From the NCBI GenBank assembly GCA_945893365.1, contig CAMDED010000002.1, positions 1 to 64,000 of the forward strand: a stretch of 64,000 nucleotides of DNA. The letters are read 5' to 3'. The stretch comes from Candidatus Sulfopaludibacter sp. SbA3. GTDB lineage: Bacteria > Acidobacteriota > Terriglobia > Bryobacterales > Bryobacteraceae. Shown here piece after piece: positions 42,746 through 51,908 of the stretch (positions within the stretch are counted from its first letter, which is position 1; each line of letters opens with the position of its first letter). The notes under the pieces were generated by a model. The model saw nothing but the letters and a program-made list of their open reading frames with translations, was not told the DNA's origin and did not search any database. The position numbers and the translations under genes are program-made.

Positions 42746-45431
42746 ACCGCTTGTGCTGCTCTTTTAGCACCTTCGGGTCGTCCATTTTCGGCCCCGGCTT
42801 CGGGTCCTTCGGCTCTCTCGCCTCGGACGGCACGAACAGCCTCGCGTCCACCTGTTCGAGTTTGTACGGCGTGAAATCGGGCTGAGAGGTGAAGACGCCG
42901 CTCAGATCCGAAGCTACGGCGTCGAACAGATTGAGCGGCGGCATGCCCAGCACTCGAAACACGGTCTTCAGCAGTCCGGGAAACCCTGAATTTACGCGGC
43001 TCACGTAGCCCTTTTTCACGTACGGGCCCATCGCCATCAGCAGCGTGCGATGGGCGTCGACGTGGTCGCGCCCGCCCTGCGCATCGTCCTCGGTAACGAA
43101 CACCGCCATTTCCTTCCACCAGGGCGTGCGCGAAAGAAATTCGACGATCCGCCCGAGCGCGTAGTCGTTGTCCGCCATGTAAGACGCCTCGTACGGGAAG
43201 CCGTCTTCGGGCCGCGGCTTCGCCAAATGGTCGTTTGGCAAATGAATGTAGATGAAGCGGGGAAACGCTTCGCCGCCTTCGATGTACTTTTCGCGAACCT
43301 CTTTGATAAACACGTCCGCGCGAAACTGATCCGGGATATTCGTGTTGTACATCGGGTAGGCCCGCGAGGTGTTGCGATAGAGCGGGTCGGGCGCCGGGAC
43401 GTTGGTCAACACGCCCGCCCCCGTGGGTTTCAGCCCCGTGCCCTCGTCCACGCCGGCCAGCTCAAACCCTTCGCCGTAGTTCCTGAAAGGGATCCCGGCG
43501 CGCTCCAGGTGATGCCACAGCGTGCCCGCCTCCAGCTGCTCTTCGGGATGCACCGAGGAATTGCTTTCCGTGAACAGCAGGCGGCCGGGCGCGGCGGTGG
43601 GAAGGCGGAAGTCCTTTTGGCCGCCATACCCAGCCATGAGCGTGCTCTCGGTCCATGCGTTCGGATAAGATCCCACCAGCCAGTGATGCCCGTCGACGCT
43701 CACCTCGGAATCCGCGTGGAAGTTGTCGCTAATCGCCCAGCGCGCGGCCATCGAATGATGGTTTGGCGTCACGTTGACGGCCTTCAGACTCAATCGCTCG
43801 CTGCCTCCGTATACGAATCCGCGGCGCCCGAATCGCGCAAGGAGAGGTGCGGAGCGCACGGGGCCGTCCGGGGCTTTCACGATGTCGCCAAACACCTCGT
43901 CGAAGGTGCGGTTCTCCTTGACGATGAGCACAACACGTTTGATCCCGTCCGGCGGCGCGACGGCCTTTTCTCCCTGTGCCGCTTCGCTTAGTGCAAAGAA
44001 ACCGTTGTATTCGAAGACCCGCTTCGTGTGCGCGGCCAGTTCCGCCGGGTCCGGCAGAGGGTACGTGGAAACCGTGCCGCGCCGTAACGTTCCCATGAAG
44101 CTGCTCTCGGGCGATAGATAATGTGCGCCGTTGTGCGCGGCGTTCGGTCCTACACCGATGCCTTTCGCGTTCGAGACGTACACATTGTCGCGATCCACAA
44201 CTACGCGCGTGGGAAACCAGCCCGCCGGCAGATGGCCCAACACGCGGCGCTCCGCTACATCGATGACGCCGACGGCGTTGATACCCGCCTCGGCGACAAG
44301 CAGCCAGCCCGCCGAATGCCACGCCATCCCGAGCGGAAGCACGCCGCGAAATCCTTCGAGACCCGGAATGCGGATCTGGATTTCCGCCGTTACCGCGAGC
44401 GTGCCCGCGTCAATCACCGTGATGGAATCGTTATGTGCGTTGCTCACGAAAACCCTGGCGCCCGCCGCCAGGACGCCCGAGGGACTGCTCCCTCCGACCG
44501 TCCCCTTGCCCCATGGAAGCCCGGTCGGAATGAACCGTTCCACCTTCGGCGCAGCCGGATTTTCCACGTCGACTACGGCGAGCGAGTTCGATTCCTTCAC
44601 GTTCGGTTCGCCCAGGCCTGGTACATCGACCGTCGCGCCCGCGACCGTCTGCCTGCGCGCTCCGTCGCGGGCTTCCGCGGATGGGAACCCGAACGCCGGA
44701 AACGGAAGTCCCGTCTCGCCGCGCTTCCGGTCCGCGCCTGGAATCGCCCTGTACTCGAACATTCCGATGTTCGTCACGTAGGCGCGGCGCGCGTCCGGCG
44801 AAAGCGCGATCGCGAAGGGAAGCCGACCGACTTTAACCGATGAAACGACGCGCCCGCGCTTTACGTCGACCACGACAACCCGGAAGTTCGCCTGGTCCAC
44901 GACGTAGAGCAGCCCGCGCGCGTGGTCGAGCGCCAGGTCTCCGGTGTAGCTATCCTTGAAAGCTCCCTGATTGAGGTCGATGGTCTTGCGCCGGTTCCCG
45001 CTCGCCGTTTGAATGAGCCGGACGCCGCCCGAGTTCCCATCCGACGCCCACACGGCCTTGTTGTCGACGAACGCGAGGCCCATGAATACCGATCGCCAGT
45101 CGTCGTCATCGGCTTCGGGGTCGTTCTTCCTGGGAGCGACCAGGTGACGCGAGATCCAGCGGCCTTTGTCCTTTTCGAGCACCGTGAGCGAGTAGCGGTC
45201 CGGCCCGCCGTTCGCCGAGACCAGAACGTTTCCGGCGGGATTGATGGCAAGACCGAAGGGCCCGGGACCGGTCATATACTGCTGGCCGAGCGGATGCAGG
45301 AGACGGCCGCCGGGCAAAATCGACTCTCCGGTGAGACTGCGGAACGGCGTACGCGTGGCTGCCGGCGCTGCAAAGTCCGCGGCGTGCGCAACGGCGCACA
45401 GCGCCAGCACGCAGAGCAACAGGGGAATCAT
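42744..45431 (-). CDS. Secreted beta-propeller plus phosphoesterase (alkaline-phosphatase-fold) protein
   Basis: The ATG at 45431 starts a signal peptide (MIPLLLCVLALCAVAHAAD), giving 895 residues; the open frame is longer upstream but unsupported. Residues 60-460 are YVTN-type propeller blades (GPFGLAINPAGNVLVS, LPFAIALSPDARRAYVTNIG). From about 530 the phosphoesterase domain related to phospholipase C begins: VVLIVKENRTFDEVFGD, HSMAARWAISDNFHADSEVS, FVTEDDAQGGRDHVDAHRT. These supply the metal-binding Glu/Asp/His of the alkaline-phosphatase superfamily. The substrate is probably a phosphodiester, but unknown. Confidence 0.87.
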   Translation of the reverse strand: MIPLLLCVLALCAVAHAADFAAPAATRTPFRSLTGESILPGGRLLHPLGQQYMTGPGPFGLAINPAGNVLVSANGGPDRYSLTVLEKDKGRWISRHLVAPRKNDPEADDDDWRSVFMGLAFVDNKAVWASDGNSGGVRLIQTASGNRRKTIDLNQGAFKDSYTGDLALDHARGLLYVVDQANFRVVVVDVKRGRVVSSVKVGRLPFAIALSPDARRAYVTNIGMFEYRAIPGADRKRGETGLPFPAFGFPSAEARDGARRQTVAGATVDVPGLGEPNVKESNSLAVVDVENPAAPKVERFIPTGLPWGKGTVGGSSPSGVLAAGARVFVSNAHNDSITVIDAGTLAVTAEIQIRIPGLEGFRGVLPLGMAWHSAGWLLVAEAGINAVGVIDVAERRVLGHLPAGWFPTRVVVDRDNVYVSNAKGIGVGPNAAHNGAHYLSPESSFMGTLRRGTVSTYPLPDPAELAAHTKRVFEYNGFFALSEAAQGEKAVAPPDGIKRVVLIVKENRTFDEVFGDIVKAPDGPVRSAPLLARFGRRGFVYGGSERLSLKAVNVTPNHHSMAARWAISDNFHADSEVSVDGHHWLVGSYPNAWTESTLMAGYGGQKDFRLPTAAPGRLLFTESNSSVHPEEQLEAGTLWHHLERAGIPFRNYGEGFELAGVDEGTGLKPTGAGVLTNVPAPDPLYRNTSRAYPMYNTNIPDQFRADVFIKEVREKYIEGGEAFPRFIYIHLPNDHLAKPRPEDGFPYEASYMADNDYALGRIVEFLSRTPWWKEMAVFVTEDDAQGGRDHVDAHRTLLMAMGPYVKKGYVSRVNSGFPGLLKTVFRVLGMPPLNLFDAVASDLSGVFTSQPDFTPYKLEQVDARLFVPSEAREPKDPKPGPKMDDPKVLKEQHKR

Positions 45432-45543
45432 AGGATCATTGAACCATACGTGCGCCCGCGAAACGCCTCCCGTTCGCGCGGCAGCGCCGTATACAATTAA
45501 GGAGAGCCCGCCGCAGCCGGGCGTTCGGTTCCGGCTTTCCACT

Positions 45544-46758
45544 ATGAAAACCACGTTTGCGCCCGTTGTCCTTCCGCTCTTGACTCTCTTTGCCGCTTCC
45601 GCCGCCGCGTCGCCGCAGCCCGACTCGATCCGCCGCCTGGACGGTACTACGATCACCGTGGCGGATGCGGAAACTTTCGCGGCGAAGACTTTGCAGGCCG
45701 CCCGCGTGACCGGTGCGCAAATCGCCGTTCTCGACCGCGGTCGCCTCGTCTGGAGCGCGGCATTCGGCTTTCGCCGCCTGGAGCCCAGGCTTCCGATGGA
45801 TCGCGAGACGACTACATGGGCAGCTTCCATCACGAAAAGCGTCTTCGCCACCTACGTGATGCAGCTTGTCGAACGCGGCGAGTTCGATCTCGATATCCCG
45901 GTCGCCGCCCAACTCCCCAAGCCCCTCAATAGCTACGATGCCTACCGCGAAACAGCTTCTGATCTCGTGAACGATCCAGCGTGGGCGGCGGTAACGCCGC
46001 GCATGCTGCTCGCTCACACCGCGGGACTGGCAAATTTCGCCTTCCTCGAACCGGACAAGAAGATACACCTGCACTTCAAGCCGGGCACGCAGTTTCGCTA
46101 TTCCGGAGAAGGCATCAACCTGGTGCAGTTCGCGATCGAGCAGAAGAAACAGCGTCTGCTCGACCAACTTATGCACGAAGCCTTCTTCGCGCCGCTCGGC
46201 ATGACACGCACCGGCATCATCTACCGGACGGACTTCGCCGCGAACGTCGCCGACCGCTACGATTCCGAGGAACGATTCCGCGCGCAGACCAAGCGCTTCC
46301 CCGCGCGCGCCGCCGGTTCGATGACCACCAGCGCCGAGGACCTGGGCCGCTTCGCCTCCGCGCTGTTCTCGGGCAAGATCCTCAAGCCTGCGACACGGAA
46401 GGCGATGCTTACTCCGTTCATTCGCCTTCGGTCGCTTCACCAATTCGCGATCGCGCCGAACGAGGGCGAGGGCTTAGAGGCCCCGGCCGTTGGTCTGGCG
46501 TATGGCGTGGGCTGGGGCCTCCTGACCAAGACGCGCTTCGGACCCGCCTTTTTCAAGGAAGGACACGGCGACGGAGCGCAGGACTACATGATCTGCTTTG
46601 AACGCCGCCAAGCCTGCATGATTCTCCTCACGAACAGCGACAATGGCGAGCTTGCCTTTCGCCCGCTTCTCGAAACCATCCTTGGAAACACGGTCACTCC
46701 GTGGGAATGGGAAGGCTACACTCCGGCCTATATCGAAGCGAGCCGGAAGAATCAGTAG
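45544..46758 (+). CDS. Serine hydrolase of the class C beta-lactamase fold
   Basis: A 404-residue exported protein (signal peptide about 1-22). The active-site SxxK is SITK (Ser95-Lys98). The second motif, usually YxN, is YSG (186-188), and the third-strand HxG is GHGDGAQ (about 340-346). Proteins of this group act as esterases, D-aminopeptidases or transacylases; true beta-lactamase activity is unlikely with YSG. It is divergent from the phosphoesterase gene across 112 bases, which should hold both promoters. Confidence 0.85.
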   Translation: MKTTFAPVVLPLLTLFAASAAASPQPDSIRRLDGTTITVADAETFAAKTLQAARVTGAQIAVLDRGRLVWSAAFGFRRLEPRLPMDRETTTWAASITKSVFATYVMQLVERGEFDLDIPVAAQLPKPLNSYDAYRETASDLVNDPAWAAVTPRMLLAHTAGLANFAFLEPDKKIHLHFKPGTQFRYSGEGINLVQFAIEQKKQRLLDQLMHEAFFAPLGMTRTGIIYRTDFAANVADRYDSEERFRAQTKRFPARAAGSMTTSAEDLGRFASALFSGKILKPATRKAMLTPFIRLRSLHQFAIAPNEGEGLEAPAVGLAYGVGWGLLTKTRFGPAFFKEGHGDGAQDYMICFERRQACMILLTNSDNGELAFRPLLETILGNTVTPWEWEGYTPAYIEASRKNQ

Positions 46759-46774
46759 CCGTCCATCAATTCAC

Positions 46775-46798
46775 TGGGCGCAGTCTGACCCGCACCCA
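46775..46798. repeat. Imperfect inverted repeat after the serine hydrolase, REP-like
   Basis: TGGGCGC (46775-46781) faces GCACCCA (46792-46798) with one mismatch and a 10-base loop containing GTCTGACCC. It resembles REP-type palindromes, or a weak terminator, as AT-rich sequence follows. No second copy was found in the window. Confidence 0.3.
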
Positions 46799-46829
46799 AT
46801 AATATTTAGTAGATCGACAAAGTATACTA

Positions 46830-46858
46830 TTGACATTTTCCGCCATTCGTACTATATT
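46830..46858 (+). promoter_or_regulatory. Promoter of the Cys-leader/TonB receptor transcript
   Basis: The -35 box TTGACA (46830-46835) and the -10 box TATATT (46853-46858) are 17 bases apart. The expected start site, about seven bases after the -10 box, coincides with the ATG of the 23-codon leader ORF at 46865, so the leader should be translated as a leaderless mRNA. Confidence 0.72.
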
Positions 46859-46864
46859 CGATCT

Positions 46865-46936
46865 ATGAAGTCGAGTATAAGCACAGAACGGCATCGTCTC
46901 ACGGTCCTCCGCTCCGCCTCCACTTGTTGTTGTTGA
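46865..46936 (+). CDS. Leader peptide ending in three cysteines, putative attenuator
   Basis: A 23-residue ORF, beginning MKSSIS and ending RSASTCCC with codons TGT-TGT-TGT-TGA. It has no ribosome site, but its ATG sits at the predicted transcription start. Consecutive Cys codons just before the stop are the hallmark of cysteine-responsive leader ORFs known from mycobacteria and other actinobacteria: ribosome stalling when charged Cys-tRNA is scarce changes expression of the gene downstream. That gene, the TonB receptor, begins 137 bases later. Whether the peptide is made is untested; function is inferred from codon content, promoter and position. Confidence 0.6.
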   Translation: MKSSISTERHRLTVLRSASTCCC

Positions 46937-47005
46937 TTCTGCTTCTTCCATCCACCAGAAGCTCGCGCCCCATTTAACTTCCTTGTCGAAGCGGATGCGC
47001 GGTCC

Positions 47006-47046
47006 TGCGCCCGAAGGGTGCGAGCAATCGTTATTTAATTCATTTT
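47006..47046 (+). promoter_or_regulatory. Hairpin and AT-rich tail in the receptor leader
   Basis: TGCGCCC (47006-47012) and GGGTGCG (47016-47022) can form a seven-base-pair stem (two G-T pairs) around GAA. Eight bases later comes TTATTTAATTCATTTT. It lies between the Cys-rich ORF and the receptor start and might be the structure controlled by ribosome stalling. It is not a standard terminator. Confidence 0.35.
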
Positions 47047-47073
47047 CTAAGAGATAGGAGATATCAAGCACCC

Positions 47074-50000
47074 ATGACAAAGGTAATCTTTCCGATTCTG
47101 GCGCTGGCCATTTCGGCTTTCGGACAGGTGGATACAGGGGCCGTCAGCGGCCTTGTCCACGACGAGTCCGGCGCTCGCGTCACCGCCGCCCAAATCACCG
47201 TCGTCAACGGCGCAACCAATATCGAACAGCGCCTTCTGACGAACAACTCCGGGTATTATTCAGCCCCCTCCCTGCGGCCCGGCGTGTACACCATCCGCGC
47301 AAAGAAGGAGGGGTTCGCCGCCGGCAAACGCGAGCGCATCGAACTGCGGGTCCAGGACCGGCTGGAGATCAACTTCGAGCTGAAAGTCAGCGCGGCCAGC
47401 ACGGAAATCACGGTTTCGACCGAGGCTCCCCGGCTCGAATCCGAAAGCTCCTCACTCGGAAACGTGGTGGCAAACCGCACGCTCATCGATCTGCCTCTTA
47501 ATGGTCGCAACTTCACCCAGTTGGCCACGCTGGGAGCCGGGACGCTGCCTGCGAAGAAGTCCGCGGAACGCGACTCCTTTGTGGCCAACGGTGCGCGCCC
47601 GGTACAGAATAGTTACCTGCTGGACGGCATCGAGAACAAGAATCGGATCGTCGGATTCGACAACGGCACGGCTCAGACTATTCAGCCGGTTCTCGACGCG
47701 ATTCAGGAGTTCAAGGTTCAGACCAGCACCTACTCGGCGGAGTTTGGGCAAGCCGCCGGAGGCGTGGTGAATGTCTCGCTGCGATCGGGAACGAACCATC
47801 CTCACGGCAGCCTTTTCGCTTTTCATCGCAACTCAGCCGTCTCCGCCACTCCGTACTTCCAGCCTTTGCGCGGCGAAAAGCCGCAGTTTCTGCAGAATCA
47901 GTTCGGCGCCACGCTGGGCGGACCGCTCATCAAGGACCGTACCTTCTACTTCGCCAGTTGGCAGAGTTCCCGCGAGTTGAGCGCGGCGCCGCAAGTCTCC
48001 ACCGTTCCCACCCAGGAGCTTCGCGGTGGCGAGTTTGGAGCCCGCGCTATTTTCGACCCCGGTACGACGCGCGCCAACCCGAACGGCAGCGGATTTGTGC
48101 GCGATCCATTTCCGGGAAATCGTGTCCCGGCCACGCGTTGGGATCCCGTCGCGGCGAAGGCGGCCGCGCTCTATCCCGAGCCCAATCTGACAGGGGCCGT
48201 GCGCAACTACTTCTACAACCCCAAACAGACCGTCTTCAGCGACCAGGGAAATTTGCGCGTGGACCATCAACTCTCGCCGAAGGACTCGTTGTTCGGACGC
48301 GTTTCGATCAACGACGGGCGCAACACTCTCCCCACGCTGCTGCCGCCGCCGGCAAGCACCCCTGTCCTCGCCACGCCCACAGCGCAATCGATCGCCGCCA
48401 GCCATACCCGCGTTTTGACCAACACCGCCGTGAACGAACTTCGTTTCGGATTCATGCGCACGCGGCTGCAACAGCAGACGACCGGCGACCGTTTGTTCGA
48501 GTCCTACGGGATCAAGGGCGTCTTCGAGGACCCAACGGTAAAGGGATTGCCCACTTTCGGCGTTACGGGACTCTCGACGCTCGGCACCACGGGTCCAGGC
48601 AATCTGCCCATCGGTTCAACCGGCTCGGGCAACCTGCCTATCGACAAGTGGGGACGCGTGATTCAGTTCACCGACACGTTGAACTGGGTGACGGGCAAGC
48701 ACACCGTCAAGTTCGGAGCGGACCTGCAGGAAGCCAGGCTGTTCGGTTTTGTTACATTGCAGGCGCGGCCGTCCATAAACTTTAGCGGCGTCTATTCGCA
48801 AAATCCGCAGAACCGCGCCGCGACGGGGTCCCCGTACGCCGACTTCCTGATCGGCTACGCCGCCACAACTACGATTTCGAATCGTCCGCGCAACGAAAGC
48901 CGCCAGCGCGTGGCGCAGGGGTTCATCCAGGACGATTGGAAGGCCGGCCCAAAGCTGACCGTGAATCTGGGGCTGCGCTACGAACTCGCGGCGCCTTGGG
49001 TGGAAGTGAATAATCGCCAGTCGAACTTGGTCCTCGAACAAGGGCCGCTATTCGGCAAGCTCCTGCAGGTTGAGAACCTGGCAGGCACCGGTTTCAACCG
49101 TTCCTTCATGGACGCCGACCGGAACAACTTTGCGCCGCGCGTTGGCGTGGCGTACAAGGCCGCATCGAAGACGGTGATCCGGTCGGCGGTCGGTGTTTTC
49201 TATGGCCGTGACGAGAACCTGGGAATTTCGCGGCGCATCACGAACAACCCGCCATTCTTCGTTCGGACGCAGCTCGCCGGCGACCAGGTGACGCCGAACT
49301 TTGTGCTGTCGAAGGGCTACCCGGCTGGGATATTGGAGCCGGCGAGCATGGTGAATCCGGAAGTCAACTCGGTGCCGAAAGATTCGCCGCTCCCCTACAT
49401 CCTGCAGTGGAACTTCAATCTGCAGCGGGAACTGCCCTCGAAGTTCGTTCTGCAACTCGGCTACACAGGTTCGGGCGGACGCAAGCTTTACTACACCAAC
49501 AACATCAATCAGCCGCTGCCGGGCGCGGGAAGCGTGGATGCGAGGCGGCCGGTCCAAGGCTACAGCGGGATTTTCCAATGGGCGCCGCTGTTCAAGTCGA
49601 GCTACCAGGCCTTCACTTCCCAGCTCGACCGGCGCTTTGCCAACGGTTTCAGCATCCTGGCCTCGTACACCTATAGCCACTCGATCGACGACGGTCCGGC
49701 GAGCAGCGAAACCAACGATCCCGCTCCGCAGGATGCGCGTACCCTGAGCGCCAACCGGGGTAGCTCGTCGTTCGATATCCGCCATCGCTTCGTGACGAGT
49801 TACACGTGGGAGCTGCCCTTTGGCCGGGGTAAACGTTGGACCAACGGACCTGGCGCTATCTCGGCGCTGACGGGCGGCTGGCAGATCGCAGGCATCACCA
49901 GTTGGCAAACGGGCTTACCTTTTACGCCGGTACTGAGCTTCGATCCCTCCAACACCGCCACAACGGCGCGGCCCAATCGTCTGGGCGACGGCTCGCTTCA

Positions 50001-50313
50001 CGCCGGCGAGCGCTCGATCGGCCGATGGTTCGACGCGGCCGCTTTCACCGCCGCCCCCGCGTTCACGTTCGGCAATTCCGGCCGCAACATTCTGCGCGCG
50101 CCGCGGCAAACCAACTTCGATGCCGGAGTATCGCGCAGTTTTCGACTCACGGAGCGTTTCGGTCTCAGTTTCCGCGCCGAGGCCTTCAATCTATTGAACA
50201 CTCCGCAGTTCGGTCTCCCCAACGCGACGGTGGGCGTAGCTAACGCCGGAGTGATCGAAACCGTAAGCACGCCGGAGCGGCAACTGCAGTTCGCGCTACG
50301 GCTGGCGTTTTAG
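47074..50313 (+). CDS. Oar-like TonB-dependent receptor under a Cys-codon leader
   Basis: A 1079-residue outer-membrane receptor. A short signal peptide (1-17, ALAISAFGQ) is followed by a carboxypeptidase-regulatory domain (about 20-105, VSGLVHDESGARVTAAQI), a plug (about 115-240, with LIDLPLNGRNFTQLATLG and NSYLLDGIENKNRI) and a barrel ending LQFALRLAF. It differs widely from the receptor at 1.5-4.8 kb. The leader suggests that expression follows cysteine supply, so a sulfur-containing nutrient is a possible cargo. AGGAGA lies 14 bases before the ATG. The TAG stop is formed by a TA and the first base of an inserted IS630 element. Confidence 0.88.
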   Translation: MTKVIFPILALAISAFGQVDTGAVSGLVHDESGARVTAAQITVVNGATNIEQRLLTNNSGYYSAPSLRPGVYTIRAKKEGFAAGKRERIELRVQDRLEINFELKVSAASTEITVSTEAPRLESESSSLGNVVANRTLIDLPLNGRNFTQLATLGAGTLPAKKSAERDSFVANGARPVQNSYLLDGIENKNRIVGFDNGTAQTIQPVLDAIQEFKVQTSTYSAEFGQAAGGVVNVSLRSGTNHPHGSLFAFHRNSAVSATPYFQPLRGEKPQFLQNQFGATLGGPLIKDRTFYFASWQSSRELSAAPQVSTVPTQELRGGEFGARAIFDPGTTRANPNGSGFVRDPFPGNRVPATRWDPVAAKAAALYPEPNLTGAVRNYFYNPKQTVFSDQGNLRVDHQLSPKDSLFGRVSINDGRNTLPTLLPPPASTPVLATPTAQSIAASHTRVLTNTAVNELRFGFMRTRLQQQTTGDRLFESYGIKGVFEDPTVKGLPTFGVTGLSTLGTTGPGNLPIGSTGSGNLPIDKWGRVIQFTDTLNWVTGKHTVKFGADLQEARLFGFVTLQARPSINFSGVYSQNPQNRAATGSPYADFLIGYAATTTISNRPRNESRQRVAQGFIQDDWKAGPKLTVNLGLRYELAAPWVEVNNRQSNLVLEQGPLFGKLLQVENLAGTGFNRSFMDADRNNFAPRVGVAYKAASKTVIRSAVGVFYGRDENLGISRRITNNPPFFVRTQLAGDQVTPNFVLSKGYPAGILEPASMVNPEVNSVPKDSPLPYILQWNFNLQRELPSKFVLQLGYTGSGGRKLYYTNNINQPLPGAGSVDARRPVQGYSGIFQWAPLFKSSYQAFTSQLDRRFANGFSILASYTYSHSIDDGPASSETNDPAPQDARTLSANRGSSSFDIRHRFVTSYTWELPFGRGKRWTNGPGAISALTGGWQIAGITSWQTGLPFTPVLSFDPSNTATTARPNRLGDGSLHAGERSIGRWFDAAAFTAAPAFTFGNSGRNILRAPRQTNFDAGVSRSFRLTERFGLSFRAEAFNLLNTPQFGLPNATVGVANAGVIETVSTPERQLQFALRLAF

Positions 50314-51234
50314 TCTTTCGTCTTGGATAATTCTTTACAATGACGCACCTTGTAATCGGCGCGAAGCACCGTTCCACTTGGTTCAACGAAGAGGCACTGG
50401 TCGGCGTGAAGTGACAATGAAATCTCGGCGCTTCTTCGGTTCGAGCCAGCGTCGTACTTCAGCGCTCTTGTGGCTGCAGTAGTTGTCCATGATCAGGTGC
50501 ACATCTTGGCCGGCGGGAATGTTCTTTTCCAGATGATTCAGGAATTTGACAAACTCGCCGCTACGATGCCGTTCCTGGCAGGTCCCAATCACTCTGCCAT
50601 TGAGGATGTTGCATGCAGCGAACAGAGTCGTCGTGCCGTTCCGCTTATAATCGTGCGTTTGACGTTCCGGCAGACCGGGCCGCAAGGGAAGAAGCGGCGC
50701 AGTGCGGTCCAATGCTTGAATCCGGCCCTCCTCGTCCACACGCAACACCAGAGCGCGGTCGGGAGGATTTAGGGATAGCCCGACGATATCGCGGACCTTG
50801 GCCTCGAACTGCGGATCGTTGGATAGTTTGAACCGCTCCACCCGATGCGGTTGCACGTCGTGATGCTGCCAGACGCGGTGCACGATGCTCCGGGAAACAC
50901 GCAGGTGCTCCGCCAACATCCGAACACTCCAATGCGTGCTGCCATCGCCGGGTCTCGTTTTCAATGTCGTCGTGAGGATCTTCCGCTCCAGCTCCGGCGT
51001 GAGCACTTTGGCCTGGCGCTTCCGCCGGTGAATTCCCGTGACCGCAACTCATCCCTTTTTGGGCAAACGCCGCGCGCACGGCTAGAATGGCCGGACGCGA
51101 CACGTTCAACTGCCGAGCTATGGCATGGTCGGCTAGGCCCTGATTTGCGAGCAGCACGACGCGGAAACGGAGCGCCCCTCGTTGTGAAGAATTGCCGTTT
51201 CGGAGCAGTGCCTCCAGTATCTAAGGCGGGAGAC
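50313..51234 (-). mobile_element. IS630-family element with terminal inverted repeats and TA flanks
   Basis: The ends are GTCTTTCGTCTTGGATA (from 50313 inward) and, read inward from 51234 on the other strand, GTCTCCCGCCTTAGATA; 14 of 17 bases agree. Each end is flanked by TA (50311-50312 and 51235-51236), the dinucleotide that IS630/Tc1-mariner elements target and duplicate. The 922-base length is short for the family because of an internal deletion. About 24 bases appear inserted just inside the right repeat. The element sits exactly between two convergent genes. Confidence 0.8.
50325..51195 (-). pseudogene. IS630-family transposase, frameshifted and internally deleted
   Basis: The N-terminal helix-turn-helix (LRFRVVLLANQGLADHAIAR, near 51170) lies in one frame. 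A shift near 51040 moves the frame to RRKRQAKVLTPELERKIL and onward through ALVLRVDEEGRIQALDRTAP (first Asp) to HLIMDNYCSHKSAEVRRWL (second Asp). A second shift hides HFTPTSASSLNQVER, which carries the catalytic Glu, in another frame. Beyond it about 130 bases are deleted, joining the Glu region to the element end. At least two frameshifts and a deletion make the gene inactive. Confidence 0.85.
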
Positions 51235-51872
51235 TAGCTCGCCAAAGACTTCATGCCGCGCCGACAGGCGAGAAGCAGCGCGCCGCCGGCGAGCATGCCG
51301 AGCGTCCCTGGTTCGGGAACGCCGGTAAACACCATAGGGTCGCTGTCGGCAAAGAACGAGGCGTTTCCCGCGTAGAGGCCCGATTGCCCGGTGTTGGCAT
51401 CTACAAACCCATATAACCGAAACGTGACGGCGCTCGATTGCACGCCGAGCACAGCGAGCGAGTCGTCCCAAGTTTGGATACCGATTGGGTCGATATGGTC
51501 GCCGAGGTTGGTTGTGTAGCCGTCGACGCTGCTGAACAGCCCGGTGGTGTAGGTCTCGTTCGAGCCGACCACGTAATGGAATTCGACCGTTGAGAAGTCG
51601 ATCAGATAATCGGGATCCGGAGTGAGAGTGACCTCGAAGTAGGCGCCGCCAAAAGAGCCCACTGGCCAGTCATTGCCGCTAAAGAAAAGGCTGTCATTAC
51701 CGACGAGTGTGATGCCGGTATGGCTAATTCCGCTCGACGACAGGTGGGGAACAACGAATGTGTTCGGCACGGGATCAACGCCGTTCTGAAAAACGTATTG
51801 AGAAACGAGCATGGTGGACCAACTCGGGGCGGCCAGCGCCAGGAGAGAGGATGCGAGGACGATTGTGCGCAT
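51234..51872 (-). CDS. PEP-CTERM sorting-domain exported protein
   Basis: Starting at the ATG at 51872 (MRTIVLASSLLALAAPSWST, a signal peptide) the protein has 212 residues. The C-terminus VPEPGTLGMLAGGALLLACR followed by basic residues is a PEP-CTERM exosortase signal. The body is rich in Asp, Ser, Gly and Phe, with no recognised domain. Its TAG stop is made of a TA and the terminal G of the IS630 element; without the insertion the stop would read TAA. It lies between two IS630 fragments in opposite orientation. Confidence 0.85.
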   Translation of the reverse strand: MRTIVLASSLLALAAPSWSTMLVSQYVFQNGVDPVPNTFVVPHLSSSGISHTGITLVGNDSLFFSGNDWPVGSFGGAYFEVTLTPDPDYLIDFSTVEFHYVVGSNETYTTGLFSSVDGYTTNLGDHIDPIGIQTWDDSLAVLGVQSSAVTFRLYGFVDANTGQSGLYAGNASFFADSDPMVFTGVPEPGTLGMLAGGALLLACRRGMKSLAS

Positions 51873-51908
51873 TGGGACAAGTCTAAACGATACCGGTGTA
51901 CCTAAACA

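Noticed and set aside
46865-46936. The Cys-rich ORF read as a metallothionein or toxin
   Set aside because: Only three Cys, all adjacent to the stop, and no spaced Cys pattern; a leader peptide is the better reading.
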